From positions 1 through 6,701 of the forward strand of contig CALKIA010000330.1 of NCBI GenBank assembly GCA_937988705.1: 6,701 bases of DNA, read 5' to 3'. Within the stretch, counting starts at the first letter, position 1. Each line of letters begins with the position of its first letter. The notes below the pieces were generated by a model. It worked only from the letters and a program-made list of their open reading frames with translations, was not told the origin of the DNA and made no database searches. This document shows positions 1-5,514 of this stretch, piece after piece. The position numbers and the translations under genes are program-made. The DNA comes from an uncultured Chloroflexota bacterium (GTDB taxonomy: Bacteria > Chloroflexota > Anaerolineae > Aggregatilineales > Phototrophicaceae).

Positions 1-755
1 ACAACGGCGATCTCGGCGGGCACGCCTTCGGCAACCTGTTCATCAGCGCGCTGGCAGGCGTCACAGGCAGCCTCGAAACGGCGCTGATCGAGACCGAACG
101 CGTCCTCAATATTCAGGGGAGCGTACTTCCGGCAACGTTGGAAGATGTCACCTTAGTGGCGTCCATTCGCCTAGCGAGCAAGAGCCGCCCGATCACCATT
201 CGCGGCGAGTCGAGCATCAGCGAGGCGGGCGGGAAAATCGAGAAACTCTCGGTCGAACCGGAGAACGCCGAAGCGTATCGCGGCAGCGTGCAGGCCATTT
301 TGAACGCGGACATCATCTGTCTGGGTCCGGGCAGCCTGTACACGAGCATCCTCCCCAATGTGCTGGTCAAGGGGATTGCGGAAGCGCTGCGGGCAACCAA
401 CGCGTACAAGGTGTACATCTGTAATATCGCGATGCAACCGGGAGAAACGAGCGGCTACACCGTGGCCGATCACGTGCTGGCGTTGGAAAGCCATATTGGG
501 CGCGGCGTGTTTCAAGCCGTGCTGGCCAACAACGCGTATCCAGCAGAGAACGCCGGGGCGAACACGCGGTATGTGCAGCCCGCGCCGGAGCATCACGAGA
601 TATTGCAGCGATACGAAGTGCATTACACCGATCTAGTGGACTCTGATCGCCCGTGGCGGCATGACCCGCAAAAACTTGTCAGGGCGATCTTGTGGCTGAG
701 CGAAGCGGAGCGTTCCGGTGGAACGCCGCCCAAAATGTCCATCGCTCATACGTAA
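1..755 (+). CDS. yvcK: YvcK/CofD-like gluconeogenesis factor (3' part)
   Basis: The 5' end is cut by the window edge; the first whole codon is at position 3 and 250 residues are visible before the TAA at 753-755. The visible part starts at NGDLGGHAFGNL, which matches the conserved G-L-x-GH-x-x-GNL block of YvcK proteins. It continues with a GESSI block, then GPGSLYTSILPN (about 323-358), VYICNIAMQPGET (about 411-449) and GYTVADHV, all landmarks of the UPF0052/CofD-like fold. By comparison with the ~320-residue Bacillus protein, roughly 70-110 N-terminal residues are missing, or more if this homologue has an N-terminal membrane extension. The family binds UDP-sugars and is required for growth on gluconeogenic carbon and for envelope homeostasis in Firmicutes; it is not known as a glycolytic enzyme. 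An in-frame ATG at 138 is internal, not the start. The gap ribosome-binding site overlaps its stop codon, which suggests co-transcription with gap. The family call is firm; the exact physiological role here is inferred. Confidence 0.93.
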   Translation, partial: NGDLGGHAFGNLFISALAGVTGSLETALIETERVLNIQGSVLPATLEDVTLVASIRLASKSRPITIRGESSISEAGGKIEKLSVEPENAEAYRGSVQAILNADIICLGPGSLYTSILPNVLVKGIAEALRATNAYKVYICNIAMQPGETSGYTVADHVLALESHIGRGVFQAVLANNAYPAENAGANTRYVQPAPEHHEILQRYEVHYTDLVDSDRPWRHDPQKLVRAILWLSEAERSGGTPPKMSIAHT

Positions 756-760
756 GGAGA
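754..760 (+). promoter_or_regulatory. Shine-Dalgarno site that sets the gap start
   Basis: AAGGAGA overlaps the yvcK stop codon and lies 9 nt before the ATG at 770. The same frame is open upstream with an earlier ATG at 692, but that would add 26 residues encoded inside yvcK ahead of the canonical GAPDH N-terminus. This site decides for 770. Confidence 0.85.
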
Positions 761-769
761 CAGCATAAC

Positions 770-1780
770 ATGGCAATTCGTGTAGGTATCAACGGTTTTG
801 GTCGCATCGGTCGTCAGGTCGTGCGCACTCTGCGTGAACGTTATCCCAATGAAATCGATCTCGTCGCGTTCAACGATCTCGGCGATCTCGATACCATGAC
901 CCATCTGTTCAAGTACGACTCGACCTATGGCCGCTACCCGGGCACGGTCGAAAAAGGCAACGGTTCGATCATCATCGACAGTGACGAACTGAAGGCGCTG
1001 GCGGAAAAAGACCCGGCGAAGCTGCCGTGGGGCGACCTCGGCGTGGACATCGTCATTGAAAGCACCGGCCGCTTCACCGACAAGGAGACGGCGGGCAAGC
1101 ACATTCAAGGTGGCGCGAAGAAGGTCATCATCTCCGCCCCCGCGAAGAACGAAGACATCACCATCGTCATGGGCGTGAACGAAGAACAATATGATCCGGC
1201 CAAGCACACGGTCGTATCGAATGCTTCGTGCACGACCAACTGCCTCGCGCCCGCCGCGAAGGTGGTCAATGATGCGTTCGGCATCAAGCACGCGCTGATG
1301 ACGACGATTCACAGCTACACCAACGATCAGCAGCTGCTCGACCTGCCGCACAAGGATCTGCGCCGCGCACGCGCTGCCGCGCTGAGCATGATCCCGACGA
1401 CGACAGGCGCGGCGAAGGCCGTGTCGCTGGTCGTGCCCGACCTCAAGAACAAGTTTGACGGTTTCTCGGTGCGCGTCCCCACCCCGACGGTGTCGCTGGT
1501 CGACTTCGTCGCCGTGCTGAACACCCCCACCGACACCGCGACGCTGATCGCCAAGCTGGAAGAAGCGGCCAATGGGCGCATGGCGGGCATCCTCGGCGTG
1601 TCGCATGAACCGCTGGTCTCGATTGACTACAAGGGCGACCCGCGTTCGAGCATCATCGACGCGATGTCGACGCAGGTGCTGGATGGCACGCTGGCGAAGG
1701 TCGTGACCTGGTACGACAACGAATGGGGTTATTCATGCCGCGTGGCCGACCTCACCAAGTACATCGGCGATCGCCTGTAA
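770..1780 (+). CDS. gap: Glyceraldehyde-3-phosphate dehydrogenase, NAD-type
   Basis: This 336-residue cytosolic enzyme interconverts glyceraldehyde-3-phosphate and 1,3-bisphosphoglycerate. The N-terminus MAIRVGINGFGRIGR is the Rossmann dinucleotide loop, with Asp36 at the end of the second strand (FND), as expected for NAD binding. The catalytic motif SNASCTTNC places the nucleophile at Cys154, and HSYTND gives the base His181. LLDLPHKD carries Leu192-Pro193; this Leu-Pro pair is typical of NAD-specific enzymes, whereas plastid-type NADP enzymes usually have Ala-Ser there. SVRVPTP and the C-terminal WYDNEWGYS complete the family signature. Length is normal and no key residue is missing. It lies 14 nt after yvcK with a strong ribosome-binding site, so the two probably share an mRNA. 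A palindromic repeat and a terminator follow it. Whether it runs mainly in the glycolytic (GapA) or gluconeogenic (GapB) direction cannot be read from the sequence, though NAD preference favours glycolytic or dual use. Confidence 0.98.
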   Translation: MAIRVGINGFGRIGRQVVRTLRERYPNEIDLVAFNDLGDLDTMTHLFKYDSTYGRYPGTVEKGNGSIIIDSDELKALAEKDPAKLPWGDLGVDIVIESTGRFTDKETAGKHIQGGAKKVIISAPAKNEDITIVMGVNEEQYDPAKHTVVSNASCTTNCLAPAAKVVNDAFGIKHALMTTIHSYTNDQQLLDLPHKDLRRARAAALSMIPTTTGAAKAVSLVVPDLKNKFDGFSVRVPTPTVSLVDFVAVLNTPTDTATLIAKLEEAANGRMAGILGVSHEPLVSIDYKGDPRSSIIDAMSTQVLDGTLAKVVTWYDNEWGYSCRVADLTKYIGDRL

Positions 1781-1785
1781 GAGTC

Positions 1786-1821
1786 AACCTCACCCCCTGC
1801 CCCTCTCCTAAAGGAGAGGGG
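1786..1821 (+). repeat. C-rich palindromic repeat after gap (copy 1)
   Basis: AACCTCACCCCCTG is followed by the arms CCCCTCTCCT (1800-1809) and AGGAGAGGGG (1812-1821), a perfect 10-bp inverted repeat. In RNA it would fold as a 9-bp stem with a 4-nt loop. The CCTCACC core begins 8 nt past the gap stop codon (7 nt between). The same element recurs after pgk and tpiA. It has no T-run, so it is not itself a classical intrinsic terminator. Confidence 0.9.
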
Positions 1822-1829
1822 TGCTTCCC

Positions 1830-1873
1830 AAAAGGCGCGCCCCAGCAACAACGGGAGGTCTGCGCCTTTTTTT
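1830..1873 (+). terminator. Candidate rho-independent terminator between gap and pgk
   Basis: AAAAGGCGC (1830-1838) is the exact reverse complement of GCGCCTTTT (1862-1870), a 9-bp stem, and the T-run extends to 1873 (seven T in all). The 23-nt loop contains an inner CCC/GGG pairing (1841-1843 with 1853-1855). The long loop weakens it, but the AT-flanked GC stem plus T-run is the standard design. It would end the yvcK-gap mRNA, or act as an attenuator ahead of pgk. Confidence 0.62.
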
Positions 1874-1953
1874 ACGCAGCAGTCCCAAATCTGCAGATCT
1901 CGTAAGGGCGCAGCAAGCTGCACCCCGACAGCCACAATACAGGAGCTCGAACC

Positions 1954-3132
1954 ATGAATAAAATGAACGTGCGTGACATTGATCTGAGGGGCAAACGCGT
2001 CCTGGTGCGCGTGGACTTCAACGTGCCGCTGGATGGCGACAAGATCACCGACGACACGCGCATCCGCGCTGCCGTCCCCACGCTGAAATACATCCTCAGC
2101 CAACAACCGGCGTCAATCGCGCTGATGTCGCACCTCGGGCGGCCCAAGGGCGGCCCCGATCCGAAGTATTCGCTCAAGCCCGCTGCCGCGGCGCTGGAAG
2201 CGCAGTTGGGCGTACCGGTCAAGTTTGCCAGCGCGACGGTCGGCGACGACGCCGAAGCGCTGGTCGCACAGGGCGGCGTGATTCTGCTGGAAAACACGCG
2301 CTTCTACCCGCTGGAAGAGAAGAATGACCTTGAACTGGCGAAGCAGATGGCGAAGCTCGGCGACGTGTTCGTGATGGACGCGTTCGGCTCGGCGCACCGC
2401 GCGCACTCGTCCACGGTGGGCGTGACGCAGTTCCTGCCGTCGGTCGCGGGCTTGCTGATGGAAAAGGAAATCGATTATCTGGCGAACGCGGTCGAGAGCC
2501 CGAAGCGGCCGTTCATCGCGATCCTCGGCGGCGCGAAGGTGTCCGACAAGATCGAGGTCATCGAGTCGCTGCTGAGCAAGGCCGACAAAGTGCTGATCGG
2601 CGGCGGCATGGCGAACACGTTCTTCAAGGCGCAGGGCTACGAGATGGGTAATTCGCTGGTCGAGGCTGACGCGGTCGAAACTGCGAAGACGCTGCTGGCG
2701 AAGAGCGGCGGCAAGCTGGTGCTCCCGGTCGACGGCGTACTCGGCGACAAGTTCGCGGACGATTCACAAGTGCAGACCGTCGACGTCGGCACGCCGATCC
2801 CAGCGGGCTGGTCGATGTACGATGCTGGCCCGAAGACCGTGGCGCTGTTTGCCGAGGTGATCGGCTCCGCACAGACGATCGTGTGGAATGGCCCGATGGG
2901 CGTGTTTGAGAAGAAACCGTTCGCAGCGGGCACGAAGGCGGTCGCGCAGTTGGTCGCGGATCGTACCAAGCAGGGTGCGGTGTCGATCATTGGCGGCGGC
3001 GACTCGGTCGCGGCGATTGAAGATGCCGGACTCGCGGATCAGATCACGCACATTTCGACGGGCGGCGGCGCCAGCCTCGAAATGCTGGAAGGCAAGGTTC
3101 TGCCCGGTGTCGCGGCGTTGAAGGATAAGTAA
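1954..3132 (+). CDS. pgk: Phosphoglycerate kinase
   Basis: This 392-residue enzyme transfers phosphate between 1,3-bisphosphoglycerate and ADP, giving 3-phosphoglycerate and ATP, in the cytosol. The N-terminal substrate domain shows RVLVRVDFNVPL (Arg19, Asp21, Asn23), SHLGRP, ENTRFYPLE and DAFGSAHRAHSS (family consensus usually DAFGTAHRAH). The C-terminal nucleotide domain shows GGAKVSDKI, WNGPMGVFE (Glu319), GGGDSVAAIE (residues 347-356) and STGGGASLEML (from Ser368). Length is typical for the family. The ATG at 1954 is preferred because AGGAG at 1941-1945 lies 8 nt before it; a second in-frame ATG at 1963 would be 17 nt from that site. It sits 173 nt downstream of gap, beyond a terminator candidate, so it may have its own promoter, although I could not identify a convincing one. 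It is followed 5 nt after its stop by a palindromic-repeat field. Confidence 0.98.
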   Translation: MNKMNVRDIDLRGKRVLVRVDFNVPLDGDKITDDTRIRAAVPTLKYILSQQPASIALMSHLGRPKGGPDPKYSLKPAAAALEAQLGVPVKFASATVGDDAEALVAQGGVILLENTRFYPLEEKNDLELAKQMAKLGDVFVMDAFGSAHRAHSSTVGVTQFLPSVAGLLMEKEIDYLANAVESPKRPFIAILGGAKVSDKIEVIESLLSKADKVLIGGGMANTFFKAQGYEMGNSLVEADAVETAKTLLAKSGGKLVLPVDGVLGDKFADDSQVQTVDVGTPIPAGWSMYDAGPKTVALFAEVIGSAQTIVWNGPMGVFEKKPFAAGTKAVAQLVADRTKQGAVSIIGGGDSVAAIEDAGLADQITHISTGGGASLEMLEGKVLPGVAALKDK

Positions 3133-3135
3133 AGC

Positions 3136-3199
3136 AACCTCACCCCCTAGGGAAAGAGAAACCTCACCCCCTGGCCCCCTCTCCTAAAGGCGAGGGGGG
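3136..3199 (+). repeat. Truncated plus full C-rich palindromic repeat after pgk
   Basis: The CCTCACCCCC core begins at 3138, 5 nt past the pgk stop, but breaks off at TAGGG near 3152, leaving half an element. A complete copy follows at 3160-3199. Its left arm is CCCCCTCTCCT (3175-3185) and its right arm AGGCGAGGGGG (3188-3198), with one mismatch against a perfect inverted repeat. This looks like one copy inserted into, or recombined with, another. Confidence 0.8.
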
Positions 3200-3245
3200 A
3201 GAAAAGCACAGTGGCGTTGGTGGGGTTTTGCGGGGGTGGGGCAGC

Positions 3246-3265
3246 GGACGCGACGAATCGCATCC
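3246..3265 (+). repeat. GGACGCGA-type palindrome, copy a
   Basis: GGACGCGAC and ATCGCATCC form an imperfect inverted repeat around a 2-nt centre. This second palindrome family differs from the CCCCTCTCC hairpins. It recurs at 3423-3442 and 6580-6599, each time preceded by a G-rich stretch and CAGC. Confidence 0.7.
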
Positions 3266-3290
3266 CTGCGAACAACCGGATTAGCGAGCA

Positions 3291-3333
3291 AACCTCACCC
3301 CCTGGCCCCCTCTCCGAGAAGAGGAGAGGGGGG
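3291..3333 (+). repeat. C-rich hairpin repeat, long-loop type
   Basis: After AACCTCACCCCCTGG come perfect 10-bp arms CCCCCTCTCC (3306-3315) and GGAGAGGGGG (3323-3332), separated by the 7-nt loop GAGAAGA. It is paired with a short-loop copy 9 nt downstream. Confidence 0.85.
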
Positions 3334-3342
3334 AATCAAGAC

Positions 3343-3377
3343 GCCTCACCCCCGCCCCCTCTCCCAAGGGAGAGGGG
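3343..3377 (+). repeat. C-rich hairpin repeat, short-loop type
   Basis: The arms CCCCTCTCCC (3356-3365) and GGGAGAGGGG (3368-3377) are perfect complements around AA. The leader is GCCTCACCCCCG. Its last bases begin the second unit of the tandem duplication. Confidence 0.85.
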
Positions 3378-3422
3378 AGAAAAGCACAGCGGCGTTGGTG
3401 GGGTTCGCGGGGATGGGGCAGC

Positions 3423-3442
3423 GGACGCGATGAATCGCATCC
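3423..3442 (+). repeat. GGACGCGA-type palindrome, copy b
   Basis: GGACGCGAT and ATCGCATCC pair with one mismatch around GA. This is the second-unit counterpart of the palindrome at 3246-3265 in the tandem duplication, with C-to-T at its ninth base. Confidence 0.7.
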
Positions 3443-3470
3443 CTACGAACAACCGGTGGATTAGCGAGCA

Positions 3471-3512
3471 AACCTCACCCCCTGGCCCCCTCTCCGAGAA
3501 GAGGAGAGGGGG
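3471..3512 (+). repeat. C-rich hairpin repeat, long-loop type (duplicated copy)
   Basis: This is the second-unit counterpart of 3291-3333. It has the same leader, the same 10-bp arms (3486-3495 and 3503-3512) and the same GAGAAGA loop, with one fewer G at the end. Confidence 0.85.
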
Positions 3513-3519
3513 AAAAGAT

Positions 3520-3554
3520 GCCTCACCCCCGGCCCCTCTCCCAAGGGAGAGGGG
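3520..3554 (+). repeat. C-rich hairpin repeat, short-loop type (duplicated copy)
   Basis: This is the second-unit counterpart of 3343-3377, with arms CCCCTCTCCC (3533-3542) and GGGAGAGGGG (3545-3554). The sequence after it keeps about 14 bases of a third unit before becoming unique. Confidence 0.85.
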
Positions 3555-3639
3555 AGACAAGCACCCGCACTGCGCAATCAGGTGACGCACGCAGGTACTA
3601 GTCAGCAGCGGCCGCAGAAGCCCAAAGGCAAACATTCGC

Positions 3640-3645
3640 TACAAT
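3640..3645 (+). promoter_or_regulatory. Possible -10 element for the kinase gene
   Basis: TACAAT lies in the unique stretch between the repeat field and the kinase, 33 nt before the ATG at 3679. That would give a short leader of about 25 nt. No convincing TTGACA-like -35 lies 16-18 bp upstream. A nearly identical GTACAATAGG lies ahead of tpiA. Weak evidence from one hexamer only. Confidence 0.35.
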
Positions 3646-3668
3646 AGAGGGGTATTCGGGGAAGCCGT

Positions 3669-3673
3669 GGGAG
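3669..3673 (+). promoter_or_regulatory. Ribosome-binding site favouring the kinase ATG
   Basis: GGGAG lies 5 nt before the ATG at 3679. An in-frame GTG at 3667 would add MGAR and has its own GGGGA (3658-3662) 4 nt ahead. The ATG is chosen because the kinase domain begins at once from it (ENVGAYEI), but the choice is not secure. Confidence 0.5.
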
Positions 3674-3678
3674 CGCGC

Positions 3679-5478
3679 ATGGAGAATGTCGGGGCTTACG
3701 AGATCAACACGGTCGTGGGGCGCGGCGGCATGGCGACCGTCTATAAAGCGTATCACCGCCGCCTCAACCGCTACGTCGCGATCAAGATGATTCACCACGG
3801 GCAGCACGAAGACCCGGCGTTCCGCGGGCGGTTTGAGCGCGAGGCACAGATCGTCGCCCAGTTGGAACACCCGCATATTGTCCCGGTCTATGATTTCTCC
3901 GAGCATGAGGGCAACCCGTACCTCGTCATGAAGTACATCGAGGGGCGGTCGCTCAAAGAGATGCTGGCCGATGGGCCGCTCAAGATCAGTGACCTGTTCG
4001 CGATCATCAAACCCATCGCCACAGCGATTGATTACGCGCACGGTCAAGGTGTGCTGCACCGCGACATCAAACCCTCGAACATTCTGCTTGACAAAGCGGG
4101 CACACCATACCTGTCGGATTTCGGGCTGGCGCGGTTGGCTCAGGCCAATGAAAGCACACTGAGCGCCGACATGGTGATCGGCACACCGTACTATATTTCG
4201 CCGGAGCAGGCGCTCGGCAAAGGCGAGATCAATGCGCGGGCAGATTTATATTCGTTCGGCGTGGTGCTGTACGAATTGATCACGGGCAAAGTGCCCTACA
4301 GCGACGGAACGCCCTACTCCATCATTCACGATCACATTTACCGCGAACTGCCGCTGCCAACGTCGATCAACCCCCATGTGCCGAAAACGGCCGAGGCGGT
4401 ACTGCTGCGGGCACTCGCCAAAGACCCGACGGATCGTTACCCAACAGCGACGGCGCTGGTCAATGAGCTGGAAACGGCGCTGGCAGGAGATAACAGCGCA
4501 GCGCTGCGGCAGGAAGCACGGCACGGCGCAAACGAAACGCTGGCCAAAGCGCGTTCGCTGCTGCCCGTCGAAGCGAATGTGGCAACGACGATTGAGAAAG
4601 CGGCGCGGATCAGTCGATCAGAGGTTCTGTGGAGCATCATCGGTCTGGTGGTTATGCTTGCTGTGCTCTTCGTGATGGTGCGCGAAAACTTTCTCAAAGA
4701 GCCAGTGCCCCTCGAAGAGGGAACTCAAGTTCCGACGCTGGCGGTACTCGCCGGAGCGACCACAACAGCGATTCCCCGCATGACGCCAACACGACCGCCC
4801 AATCCACAGCCGCCACCTGCGCTATATGATGTGCCGACGCTGCGACTGTCAGAAGCGCGAACGAACCTCACGAACCATCCGACCGATCCGATGGCCTACC
4901 TCGCGCTGGCGCGGGCGCTGATGGAGCAGCGGCGGCTGAACAGTCAGACTGAGGCGCTGCAAACGGTCATGGAGGGCGCGGCTCACGCCGAGGATCAAGT
5001 GCGCTATGCGCTGACGGCGGGTCAATTAGCACAGGACGCGGGACGGATGGAAGTCGCGTTTGAAATCTACCTCGAAGCGATCCGCCGCGCGGAAGGCACA
5101 GCGGCCTACCCCGCGCTGCGGGAGCAGGCAGGCGCGCCTGCCTATCGCATTGCGAGCGACGCCAACTTCCCACGACTGCTCATCATGGTGGAAATCAGCC
5201 GGGAGATTGACGCGGAAGATTCGGCGCTTGCGCTAACGCTCCTCGCCCGCGTGCTGATCGAAAGTGACAATGAAGAACTCGCCAACGCGGCACTGGGACG
5301 GGCGCTGACGCTGGAGAGCACCCTCGCGGAAGCGCATCTCGTCCTCGGCGAATTGCGCGCCCAACAGGGGCGCACGGAGGAGGCACGCAGCGAATGGGAA
5401 GTGGCGGTGGCGAACACGGAAACACCCGGTTGGGTGAGGCAGCGCGCCTCGGCATTGCTGCAAAGCGCGGTACAATAG
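3679..5478 (+). CDS. Membrane Hanks-type Ser/Thr protein kinase with C-terminal TPR-like region
   Basis: This 599-residue kinase is predicted to be anchored by one membrane helix. The N-terminal kinase domain (about 7-271) shows the glycine loop GRGGMATVY (14-22), VAIK with ATP-binding Lys36, the catalytic loop HRDIKPSN (127-134; Asp129), DFG (147-149), GTPYYISPEQ (168-177) and DLYSFGV. All catalytic residues are present, so it should be an active RD-type kinase. A hydrophobic helix (about 316-334) is followed by a Thr/Pro-rich linker (about 365-381) and an Ala/Leu-rich helical region (about 391-599). The last repeat of that region, AEAHLVLGELRAQQGRTEEA (550-569), fits the TPR pattern. There are no PASTA repeats. 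With the kinase inside, the TPR part would be extracytoplasmic and may sense a ligand or bind a partner. It lies 36 nt before tpiA and is probably co-transcribed with it. Its substrates cannot be read from the sequence. YvcK and the neighbouring glycolytic enzymes are candidates only because of proximity and known Firmicute precedents. A GTG start at 3667 is possible. Confidence 0.94.
   Translation: MENVGAYEINTVVGRGGMATVYKAYHRRLNRYVAIKMIHHGQHEDPAFRGRFEREAQIVAQLEHPHIVPVYDFSEHEGNPYLVMKYIEGRSLKEMLADGPLKISDLFAIIKPIATAIDYAHGQGVLHRDIKPSNILLDKAGTPYLSDFGLARLAQANESTLSADMVIGTPYYISPEQALGKGEINARADLYSFGVVLYELITGKVPYSDGTPYSIIHDHIYRELPLPTSINPHVPKTAEAVLLRALAKDPTDRYPTATALVNELETALAGDNSAALRQEARHGANETLAKARSLLPVEANVATTIEKAARISRSEVLWSIIGLVVMLAVLFVMVRENFLKEPVPLEEGTQVPTLAVLAGATTTAIPRMTPTRPPNPQPPPALYDVPTLRLSEARTNLTNHPTDPMAYLALARALMEQRRLNSQTEALQTVMEGAAHAEDQVRYALTAGQLAQDAGRMEVAFEIYLEAIRRAEGTAAYPALREQAGAPAYRIASDANFPRLLIMVEISREIDAEDSALALTLLARVLIESDNEELANAALGRALTLESTLAEAHLVLGELRAQQGRTEEARSEWEVAVANTETPGWVRQRASALLQSAVQ
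5471..5476 (+). promoter_or_regulatory. Possible internal -10 element for tpiA
   Basis: TACAAT overlaps the kinase stop codon and lies 38 nt before the tpiA ATG. Its context (GTACAATAGG) closely matches CTACAATAGA ahead of the kinase. No good -35 is visible at normal spacing, so it is only a suggestion that tpiA may also be transcribed alone. Confidence 0.3.
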
Positions 5479-5514
5479 GCGGCATAAGTTCCACCATCTA
5501 AGGAGCAATCACTC

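Larger units (their letters stand above)
3196..3564 (+). repeat. Tandem ~178-bp duplication in the pgk-kinase spacer
   Basis: A segment starting GGGGAGAAAAGCACAG recurs at 3196 and 3374, and a partial third start (GGGGAGACAAGCAC) lies at 3551. The units are therefore 178 and 177 bp. Each unit contains a G-rich stretch, a GGACGCGA palindrome, an ATTAGCGAGCAAACC linker and two C-rich hairpins. The copies differ by a few substitutions and small indels, for example an extra TGG in the second. Frames across this region encode Pro/Arg/Gly-rich peptides only because of the repeats; I see no gene here. Confidence 0.85.

Noticed and set aside
692..769. N-terminal extension of GAPDH from the ATG at 692
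   Set aside because: Those 26 codons overlap yvcK in another frame and precede the canonical MAIRVGINGFG start, which has its own strong ribosome-binding site.
746..1606. Long minus-strand ORF opposite gap (286 codons)
   Set aside because: It is an Arg/His/Val-rich shadow of a highly conserved, codon-biased gene; no family resemblance.
1910..1921. GCAGC/GCTGC inverted repeat before pgk as an operator
   Set aside because: It is short, with only 2 nt between the arms, and nothing else in the window repeats it; chance is likely in GC-rich sequence.
1933..1938. CACAAT as a -10 element for pgk
   Set aside because: Transcription would begin at or beyond the Shine-Dalgarno site at 1941-1945, leaving no usable leader; the match to consensus is also weak.
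3196..3564. CRISPR array
   Set aside because: Repeats are palindromic and of two alternating types, with short uneven spacing and duplicated rather than unique spacers; no cas gene is visible.
3211..3585. 124-residue + strand ORF in the pgk-kinase spacer
   Set aside because: Its protein is only translated repeat (Pro/Arg/Gly blocks such as LPRERG appearing twice), with no independent ribosome-binding site or domain; the repeats explain it fully.
3597..3615. ACTAGT and GCGGCCGC sites close together, recalling a cloning-vector suffix
   Set aside because: The bases between and after them do not match a standard vector suffix, and the surrounding sequence is continuous with native DNA. Chance sites in GC-rich DNA are the simpler explanation.
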